Part shown: positions 1 to 4,747 of the stretch, piece after piece | Layout: every line of letters begins with the position of its first letter | How positions within the stretch are numbered: the first letter of the stretch is position 1 | Assembly: GCA_009779525.1 (NCBI GenBank) | Contig: WREB01000075.1 | Location: 1 to 6,245, forward strand | DNA from: Defluviitaleaceae bacterium | Lineage (GTDB): Bacteria; Bacillota_A; Clostridia; Lachnospirales; WQUN01 | Direction of reading: 5' to 3' | DNA: 6,245 nucleotides | Translations under genes and position numbers: made by a program | Notes under the pieces: generated by a model | Databases searched by the model: none | Told to the model about the DNA's origin: nothing | Seen by the model: the letters and a program-made list of their open reading frames with translations, nothing else

Positions 1-583
1 ACTGCCAGAGGTCGAGGTTGTGCGGGCATTGGTTAATCAATACGCCGCCGCCCTCGCCCTTCCAAGTCGCCCGCCAGGTGCCGGAATTATAATAGGCCTG
101 GGGCCTGTACCAGTCGGTTATGATCCACGATGTGCGCTTCAGCTCGCCTATGCCGCCGCCCTTGACTATCTCGCGCATCTTAATGAATGCGGGGTCGGTC
201 CTGACGTTGTACATTATTGCGAAGACGGCCTCCGACTTCGCCGCGGCCTCGTTCATTTCGCGGACCTGCTTCGTGTAGACGCCCGCGGGTTTTTCGATCA
301 TGACGTGGATGTTTTCTGACAGCGCCTTTATCGCAAGCGGCGGATGGTCGTAATGGGGCGTCGCGATTATTACGGCGTCGATTTTCCCGCTTGCGTACAT
401 CGCCTCCGCTTCGCCAAACAAAGCGACGTCCGGATGATTTTCTTTAAGCCACGCGAGTTTGGTTTGGTCCGTGTCGCACGCCGCGGCAAGCGTCCCGCCT
501 TCGATCCCTCCGCCAAGGAGGCTTCGCGCGTGGCCCGTCCCCATGTTGCCGATCCCAATTATCCCGAATCGAACCTGCTTCAT
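1..583 (-). CDS. Gfo/Idh/MocA family oxidoreductase, N-terminal 194 residues (partial)
   Basis: A probable NAD(P)-dependent cytosolic dehydrogenase acting on a sugar or sugar derivative; the exact substrate cannot be told. The reading frame is open from ATG at 583 to the left edge, so the C-terminus is missing. Visible marks are the Rossmann dinucleotide motif GIIGIGNMG (residues 7-15), an acidic end of beta-2 (CDTD, 36-39), the family's hallmark EKP at 97-99 with the catalytic-type Lys98, and the start of the second domain with GGGVLINQCPHNLDLW (178-193), where His188 sits at the usual catalytic histidine position. Family members are usually 330-400 residues, so about half is present. It is last in view of a four-gene leftward operon, 14 nt after the isomerase-like gene. 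The SD AAGGGGG lies 7 nt before ATG. Family assignment is firm; substrate is open (myo-inositol, keto-sugar and similar are all possible). Confidence 0.93.
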   Translation of the reverse strand, partial: MKQVRFGIIGIGNMGTGHARSLLGGGIEGGTLAAACDTDQTKLAWLKENHPDVALFGEAEAMYASGKIDAVIIATPHYDHPPLAIKALSENIHVMIEKPAGVYTKQVREMNEAAAKSEAVFAIMYNVRTDPAFIKMREIVKGGGIGELKRTSWIITDWYRPQAYYNSGTWRATWKGEGGGVLINQCPHNLDLWQ

Positions 584-590
584 TTGCGTT

Positions 591-597
591 CCCCCTT
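591..597 (-). promoter_or_regulatory. Ribosome binding site of the oxidoreductase gene
   Basis: On the minus strand the sequence reads TAAAAGGGGGAACGCAAATG. The AAGGGGG lies 7 nt before the ATG at 583 and starts inside the stop codon of the preceding isomerase gene, so translation of the two genes may be coupled. Confidence 0.75.
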
Positions 598-1362
598 TTA
601 TTTTTGGTTGAAGATCCTGTTTGCGTTGGCAAAACTTATTTTTAGGCATTCGAACGGATCGTTTCCGTAGCATTCGTCCTGCTCGACCATCGCATGCAAA
701 ACCCCCGAACCGGTGCACGCTTCTTTTATCGCGGGCCAGTTGAGGTTGCCACAGCTGACGCAGCACATCCGACGCTCGCCGTTTGCAAAGCACATGTCCT
801 TGATGTGCAGGACGTCGACCCTGCCGGATAACTTTTTTATCCAATCCGCCGGATCGCCCCCCGCCGCCTGCACCCAAAACGTGTCGAGCGTGAACCCGAG
901 GTCTTCCGCCGGGAAGCCTTCGATCAAATATTCGAAGCGGTTCCTATTCCCGAACTTTTCGAACTCGAAATCGTGGTTGTGGTACATGAGTTTCATACCC
1001 GCTTCGCGGATTCGCTTCGCGGCGGGCAGGTAGTCCTTGATAAAAGCGTTTGTACCTTCGGCGCCGCCATGGTATTCGCCGGGCATCATTCCGATTCCTA
1101 TGTAATCGGCGCCGAGCAGGCGATGTTCCGTAATAACCGTATCCGTCTCGTTTTTGATGCGTTCGGGAGGCGTATGGGTGATTACCGCGCCTACGCCGTA
1201 TTTTTTACATGTTTCGGCGAAAAACTTGGCGCCAAGCGGTCCGGCGCCTGATATCTGAACCGTTTCGTAGCCGATCGCCGCTACTTTTTTTACCGCGCCC
1301 GCGAAGCCGGCTTCGGTTTGAGTAAATTCGCGTAACGTGTAGAGCTGCGCGCCTATTAGCAT
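598..1362 (-). CDS. Sugar phosphate isomerase/epimerase-like TIM-barrel protein
   Basis: A 254-residue, complete member of the xylose-isomerase-like / AP-endonuclease-2 TIM-barrel family, typical length for single-domain members. It is expected in the cytosol, isomerising or epimerising a keto- or phospho-sugar with a divalent metal. The start ligand-like MLIGAQLYTLREF is the usual first strand. Candidate metal and catalytic residues are YHNHDFEF (127-134, with His130 and Glu133), LDTFWVQAAGGDP (159-171, Asp160), LHIKDM (185-190, His186) and VEQDE (226-230, Glu227). The conserved GNLNWP segment is at 205-210. It starts 7 nt after the proA stop and ends 14 nt before the oxidoreductase start; this pairing is very common and suggests both act on one substrate. 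An unusual cysteine cluster (191, 200, 201, 204, 216) lies near the fourth ligand region. Substrate unknown; inosose dehydratase (IolE) or IolI-like activity are alternatives. Confidence 0.9.
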   Translation of the reverse strand: MLIGAQLYTLREFTQTEAGFAGAVKKVAAIGYETVQISGAGPLGAKFFAETCKKYGVGAVITHTPPERIKNETDTVITEHRLLGADYIGIGMMPGEYHGGAEGTNAFIKDYLPAAKRIREAGMKLMYHNHDFEFEKFGNRNRFEYLIEGFPAEDLGFTLDTFWVQAAGGDPADWIKKLSGRVDVLHIKDMCFANGERRMCCVSCGNLNWPAIKEACTGSGVLHAMVEQDECYGNDPFECLKISFANANRIFNQK

Positions 1363-1365
1363 TTA

Positions 1366-1379
1366 TTCCCTAACCCCTT
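1366..1379 (-). promoter_or_regulatory. Ribosome binding site region of the isomerase-like gene
   Basis: The minus strand reads TAAGGGGTTAGGGAATAAATG. Two SD candidates are present: AGGGAA (1366-1371), very close to the ATG, and AAGGGG (1374-1379), 11 nt away and inside the last codons of proA. Either could serve. The overlap with the proA stop suggests coupled translation. Confidence 0.6.
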
Positions 1380-2611
1380 ATCTGCCCGCTTCCGTGTATG
1401 ACGAACTTGGAGCTTGTCAGCGCGTTTAAGCCCATCGGGCCGCGCGCGTGTATCTTTTGCGTGCTGATACCTATTTCCGCGCCGAGCCCGAATTCGCCGC
1501 CGTCGGTGAAGCGCGTCGAGGCGTTGACGTAGACCGCGGCAGAATCCACCTCTTCGGTAAATTTTTTCGCGTTTGCGTACGATTCGGTCAGTATCGCGTC
1601 CGAATGGCCCGTGCCGTACCCGTTTATGTGGCGGATCGCCTCGTCGACGTCCTTGACAACCTTGACTCCGATTATCAAATCGAGATATTCCTCTCTCCAG
1701 TCGTCTTCGGTCGCGGGGACGGCGTCCGCAATTATCGCGCACACCTTTTCGTCGCCGCGTATCTCGACGTTTTTCTTTTTTAGTTCCCCGCCGATTAGCG
1801 GCAGGAATTTCTTCGCCGCCGCCTTGTGCACGAGCAGCTTCTCGCAGGCGTTGCAAACGCTCGGGCGCTGCGTTTTCGCGTTTATGATTATTTTTACCGC
1901 TTCGGCCTGGTTCGCGGATTCGTCGACGAAGATATGGCAGTTGCCGACGCCCGTCTCGACCACCGGGATCGTGCTGTTTTCGACCGCCGCTTTTATTAAC
2001 CCCGCGCCGCCTCGCGGAAATAGCACGTCGATGTATTCGTTCATGCGCATAAGCTTTTTGGCGGTGGCGCGCGAGGTGTCGGTTATGAGCTGGACGAGCC
2101 AAACCGGATGGCCGGCCGCGTTAAGCGTATCGTGCAGTATCGCGACGATCGCCTTGTTCGTGTTTATCGCCTCGGAGCCGCCGCGGAGCACGCAGCTGTT
2201 CCCCGCCTTTAGGCTGAGCGCGAACGCGTCCGTAGTCACCTCGGGCCTTGCCTCGTAAATCATCGCGACCACGCCTATGGGCGTGCGCTTTTGCCCGATT
2301 TCCAATCCGCTTGGCATCGTCCTCATGTAGATGGTTTCGTTGACCGGGTCGTTTTGGCCGGCCACGCCGCGCATCGCCCGGGCGAGGCTCCTAACCCTAG
2401 CCGGAGTGAGCAGCAGCCTGTCGGCGAAGGCGGTCCTGCTCAAGTCGATCTTGCGCATGTCCTTTTTATTCGCGTCTATAAGCGCGGTACTTCCCGCCTC
2501 AAGCGCGTCGGCGCACGCGTAGAGCAGTCTGTTCTTTTCGTCCGTCGCAAGCTTCGCCGCGTGTTTGGAAGCTTCCTTAGCCAACCGGCCGATTACGTCC
2601 AACGATTCCAT
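1370..2611 (-). CDS. proA: Gamma-glutamyl phosphate reductase (glutamate-5-semialdehyde dehydrogenase)
   Basis: Second enzyme of proline synthesis from glutamate: NADPH-dependent reduction of gamma-glutamyl phosphate to glutamate 5-semialdehyde (EC 1.2.1.41), cytosolic. At 413 residues it matches the family (about 415). It carries the signature stretches throughout: IYEARPEVTTDAFALSLKAG (118-137), LRGGSEA (142-148), PRGGAGLI (199-206), ETGVGNCHIFVD (219-230), QRPSVCNACEKLLVH (248-262) with the catalytic-type Cys253, and NASTRFTDGGEFGLGAEIGI (363-382) followed by STQKIHARGPMGL. No frameshift or lost key residue is seen. ATG at 2611 has SD GAGGGGGG 8 nt upstream. It lies 20 nt after the URO-D-like gene and 7 nt before the isomerase-like gene. 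proB, normally adjacent, is not in the window, and the neighbours are catabolic-looking, which is odd for a biosynthetic gene. Assignment by sequence is very secure. Confidence 0.97.
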   Translation of the reverse strand: MESLDVIGRLAKEASKHAAKLATDEKNRLLYACADALEAGSTALIDANKKDMRKIDLSRTAFADRLLLTPARVRSLARAMRGVAGQNDPVNETIYMRTMPSGLEIGQKRTPIGVVAMIYEARPEVTTDAFALSLKAGNSCVLRGGSEAINTNKAIVAILHDTLNAAGHPVWLVQLITDTSRATAKKLMRMNEYIDVLFPRGGAGLIKAAVENSTIPVVETGVGNCHIFVDESANQAEAVKIIINAKTQRPSVCNACEKLLVHKAAAKKFLPLIGGELKKKNVEIRGDEKVCAIIADAVPATEDDWREEYLDLIIGVKVVKDVDEAIRHINGYGTGHSDAILTESYANAKKFTEEVDSAAVYVNASTRFTDGGEFGLGAEIGISTQKIHARGPMGLNALTSSKFVIHGSGQIRG

Positions 2612-2619
2612 TAAGGCCG

Positions 2620-2627
2620 CCCCCCTC
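2620..2627 (-). promoter_or_regulatory. Ribosome binding site of proA
   Basis: The minus strand reads GAGGGGGG, then 8 nt (CGGCCTTA), then ATG at 2611. It lies wholly in the 20-nt gap after the upstream gene and supports this start. Confidence 0.75.
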
Positions 2628-2631
2628 GCGT

Positions 2632-3738
2632 TTATTTATCCTTAAACGTCAGTTCTTTGACCCTGTTCATATAATAAGAAAAGTTTTGGAAGCTAATCTC
2701 GGGATGCGGCAGGTGGTCGAGCCCCGCGATATAGCCGCTTTCGTCAAACAGTTCGCCGACGCGCGCAAGCTCCGCGTCGATCTCTTTTTTTCCCAACGCG
2801 ACGGCGCGCTTGTCAATCCCACCGTGGATGGCGACGCCGGGATATTGCCTCCTGTATCTGACGACGTCGCAGCCGGCCTGCACCTCGAACGGGAGCACCA
2901 TGTTTATGCCGCTTTCTTCAAGCAGCGGCATAAGCACGTCCATGTTGCCGTCCGTGTCGACGGAAACCACCGGGATACCGTTTTCATTCGCGAACCGCGT
3001 GATCCGCAGGTAGTTCGGCGTCATGAACTCGCGGAACATCGCGGGCGAAATAAGCGGCCCCTGCTTGCCCGACATGTCCTCCCAAATGTGTATGTGGTCG
3101 ATCTGGATGTCGCGCAGTATTTTCGCATAAACGTTAAGCCATAGATCGGTCATGTAATCCATCATGTCGCGGATGAGCCCGGGGTCGTCGTAAAACGCGA
3201 GCAGCAGGTTTTCGACGCCCATAAAATCGCGCGCGCAGCCGAAAAGGCCCGACGGGTAGCCGCCCGCCTGCACCGCGACGTCGTTCGACTTAAACCATTT
3301 TATAATGTCGTCCCAATTTTTCGGGAACCGCCCATCTTCTTCCGGGTCGAGCCGCTCCTTTTTTATCGCTTCCCAATCGTCCCGCGTCTTGACGGGATAA
3401 TCGATATATTTTGGTATCGTCGCGTGGCCCTTCATCTGGACCGAGGTTATCCCCTGGCGGTCCCTGACGGTGCGCGTGTTTTCGTCCTCCGAAAGCAGCT
3501 TATACTCAAATTCCGGTATGTAGCCGAGGTTGACCGGAAGTATCGCGAACCCCGCGTCAAGCCCGAACGGCGCGCGCCAATCGTCGCCCTCAAGCCCCTC
3601 TTTTTTCCAACGCTCATATGTTTCGCCCCATGGGCCGAACGCGGACCAATACGGCGGCCTGTCTACGTCTTGGTTCAAGCACGCCCTTATCATCCGCTCG
3701 CGGTTGCTAAGCTTCAAACTTCGGTCAATCTTTCCCAT
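2632..3738 (-). CDS. Uroporphyrinogen decarboxylase (URO-D) superfamily protein
   Basis: A 368-residue member of the URO-D/methyltransferase TIM-barrel superfamily, which includes true uroporphyrinogen decarboxylase and corrinoid methyltransferases such as MtaA and CmuA. It looks like one of the catabolic-locus paralogues, not a haem enzyme. Features are NRERMIRACLNQDVDRPPYW (12-31), the usual opening of this subgroup; GGYPSGLFGCARDFMG (159-174); IWEDMSGKQGPLISPAMF (218-235), equivalent to the DD region of the family; SVDTDGN (259-265); HGGIDKR (305-311); and the C-terminal GLDHLPHPEISFQNFSYYM (339-357). A canonical His-X-Cys...Cys zinc site of the MtaA type is not evident: only Cys20, Cys168 and Cys290 exist. 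It heads the leftward operon; ATG at 3738 has SD AAGGGG 6 nt upstream. No corrinoid protein or partner methyltransferase lies in the window. Superfamily is firm, function unknown. Confidence 0.9.
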   Translation of the reverse strand: MGKIDRSLKLSNRERMIRACLNQDVDRPPYWSAFGPWGETYERWKKEGLEGDDWRAPFGLDAGFAILPVNLGYIPEFEYKLLSEDENTRTVRDRQGITSVQMKGHATIPKYIDYPVKTRDDWEAIKKERLDPEEDGRFPKNWDDIIKWFKSNDVAVQAGGYPSGLFGCARDFMGVENLLLAFYDDPGLIRDMMDYMTDLWLNVYAKILRDIQIDHIHIWEDMSGKQGPLISPAMFREFMTPNYLRITRFANENGIPVVSVDTDGNMDVLMPLLEESGINMVLPFEVQAGCDVVRYRRQYPGVAIHGGIDKRAVALGKKEIDAELARVGELFDESGYIAGLDHLPHPEISFQNFSYYMNRVKELTFKDK

Positions 3739-3744
3739 TATTAG

Positions 3745-3750
3745 CCCCTT
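3745..3750 (-). promoter_or_regulatory. Ribosome binding site of the URO-D-like gene
   Basis: The minus strand reads GAAGGGGCTAATAATG. The AAGGGG is 6 nt from the ATG at 3738, which fixes the start of the first gene of the leftward operon. Confidence 0.75.
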
Positions 3751-3771
3751 CGCCCCATCTTATTCCATGCG

Positions 3772-3780
3772 TGCTATAAT
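3772..3780 (+). promoter_or_regulatory. Extended -10 promoter element for the ulaE-lyxK operon
   Basis: TGCTATAAT is a perfect TGn-TATAAT extended -10. No good -35 match is seen 16-18 bp upstream, as is typical of extended -10 promoters. Transcription would start near 3787, giving a leader of about 34 nt before ATG 3821. It overlaps the opposing -10 on the other strand. Confidence 0.65.
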
Positions 3781-3784
3781 ATCA
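3776..3784 (-). promoter_or_regulatory. Possible extended -10 promoter element for the leftward operon
   Basis: The minus strand reads TGATATTAT, i.e. TGn-TATTAT, five of six matches to the consensus hexamer plus the TG extension. No clear -35 is seen. Transcription would start near 3769, giving a leader of about 30 nt before the ATG at 3738. It is almost the mirror image of the plus-strand element. Confidence 0.45.
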
Positions 3785-3809
3785 AAGATGCCGGATAAAA
3801 TAAACAAAC

Positions 3810-3813
3810 GAGG
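3810..3813 (+). promoter_or_regulatory. Ribosome binding site favouring the ulaE start at 3821
   Basis: GAGG lies 7 nt before ATG 3821. The alternative in-frame ATG at 3788 has no SD and sits at the predicted transcription start. ATG 3848 has only a directly abutting GGTAGG and a GGGG 12 nt away. This site therefore decides the start, though protein-family alignment would also suit 3848. Confidence 0.55.
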
Positions 3814-3828
3814 CCGCGCCATGCGCGG
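3814..3828 (+). repeat. Perfect 6-bp inverted repeat (hairpin) over the ulaE start codon
   Basis: CCGCGC-CAT-GCGCGG: arms 3814-3819 and 3823-3828 are exact reverse complements with a 3-nt spacer. In RNA it could fold into an all-GC stem with A and U of the start codon in the loop and its G in the stem, extendable by one G-U pair (3813/3829). It could restrain translation from 3821 or, as DNA, be a small operator half-site pair. It may also be chance in GC-rich sequence. Confidence 0.5.
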
Positions 3829-4747
3829 TGCGGGGTATGGCGGTAGGATGCGCGAAAAATTTCAAAAAAAATACCGGTTGGGATTATACGAGAAGGCCGC
3901 GCCGAATTCGCTTTCGCTTCGCGAAAAACTGCACGAGGCGGGCGAGGCGGGCTTCGATTTTTTGGAGCTTAGCGTCGACGAGACGGACGAAAAGCTTTCG
4001 CGCCTCGATTGGTCAAAGGCGGAGCGCCTCGGGCTTGTCGCCGCGGGGTTCGATACGGGGATAAAGGTCGAGACGATTTGCCTCAGCGCGCACAGGCGTT
4101 TTCCGCTCGGCTGCGAGGACAAGGCGAAGAGGGAGCGAAGCATCGGCATAATGCGCGGCGCGATCGGCCTCGCCTCGGACATCGGCGCGAGGCTGATACA
4201 GATCGCCGGCTACGACGAATATTACGGCGAATCGAACGAAAGAACCCGCCTCCTTTTTTATAAAGGCCTTCGCGAATGCGTCGCGCACGCCGCGTCGCGC
4301 GGGGTGGTGCTCGCGTTCGAGACGATGGAGACCGAATTCATTAACACGGTCGAAAAGGCGATGCACTACGTAAACCTGATAAATTCGCCGTACCTGAAGG
4401 TCTACCCGGACATAGGCAACGTCACCAACGCAGCGAAGCAAAACGGCGCGCTAAACGCGACCGCCGCGTACGATTTGGTGAAGGGCTTCGGACACATAGC
4501 CGCGCTGCACCTTAAAGAATCGCTGCCCGGCGTCTACCGCGAGGTCCCGTTCGGAAGCGGGCACGTAAATTTTGAGGAGGCGGCCGCGGAGGCGCTTAAG
4601 CAGGGCGTCGGGCTGTTCGTGGGCGAATTTTGGCACAAGGGCGAAAAAAACTGGCGGGAGCTGTTGAGCGAGGCGAACGTTTTTTTACGCGACAAGATCG
4701 AAAACTGCGGATATAAATTCGAATCCTCCAGCGCGGAGACGGGGTGA
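3821..4747 (+). CDS. ulaE: L-ribulose-5-phosphate 3-epimerase, UlaE/SgbU family
   Basis: Interconverts L-xylulose 5-phosphate and L-ribulose 5-phosphate (EC 5.1.3.22), a cytosolic step of L-xylulose and L-ascorbate breakdown. From ATG 3821 it is 308 residues; E. coli UlaE is 284. Resemblance to E. coli UlaE runs along the whole chain: LGLYEKA (20-26), SVDETDEKLSRLDWS (51-65), CLSAHRRFPLG (87-97), IQIAGYDEYY (126-135), YPDIGN (195-200), VPFGSGHVNFE (242-252). The four residues equivalent to the family's metal ligands are present: Glu167 (LAFETM), Asp197 (YPDIGN), His230 (ALHLKE) and Glu269 (VGEFW). The frame runs open far upstream to 3530, but that part is antisense to the URO-D-like gene. Starts at 3788 and 3848 are alternatives; 3848 gives an N-terminus closer to E. 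coli. The next gene overlaps by 4 nt and encodes the preceding pathway kinase, which supports the call. Confidence 0.93.
   Translation: MRGAGYGGRMREKFQKKYRLGLYEKAAPNSLSLREKLHEAGEAGFDFLELSVDETDEKLSRLDWSKAERLGLVAAGFDTGIKVETICLSAHRRFPLGCEDKAKRERSIGIMRGAIGLASDIGARLIQIAGYDEYYGESNERTRLLFYKGLRECVAHAASRGVVLAFETMETEFINTVEKAMHYVNLINSPYLKVYPDIGNVTNAAKQNGALNATAAYDLVKGFGHIAALHLKESLPGVYREVPFGSGHVNFEEAAAEALKQGVGLFVGEFWHKGEKNWRELLSEANVFLRDKIENCGYKFESSSAETG
4735..4738 (+). promoter_or_regulatory. Ribosome binding site supporting the lyxK GTG start
   Basis: GGAG lies 5 nt before GTG 4744, inside the last codons of ulaE. The GTG shares bases with the ulaE stop (GTGA, 4744-4747), a classic arrangement for translational coupling by terminating ribosomes. 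Confidence 0.7.

Noticed and set aside
20..670. Two plus-strand frames (20-319 and 344-670) at the left edge
   Set aside because: They are opposite the clear Gfo/Idh/MocA coding frame, whose Rossmann and EKP motifs explain the region.
1356..2102. A 248-codon minus-strand frame overlapping proA in another frame
   Set aside because: Its translation is rich in Arg and Gly with no family motif and it lies inside proA; a frame shadow.
1611..2258. A 215-codon plus-strand open frame opposite proA
   Set aside because: It is antisense to a fully conserved proA, has no recognisable domain and no SD that I could see; long antisense frames are expected from GC-rich codon use.
3530..3820. Upstream extension of the epimerase frame
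   Set aside because: It runs antisense through the start of the URO-D-like gene and upstream of the predicted promoter; the family similarity begins only after 3848.
3739..3820. Search for riboswitch, tRNA or terminator in the divergent region
   Set aside because: Leaders of about 30 nt on each side are too short for a riboswitch and no stem followed by a U run was seen.
3765..3825. Direct repeat CCATGCG at 3765-3771 and 3819-3825 as a possible regulator site
   Set aside because: Only 7 bp, 54 bp apart, and one copy is explained by the start codon; no dyad or known operator match, so chance is the simplest reading.
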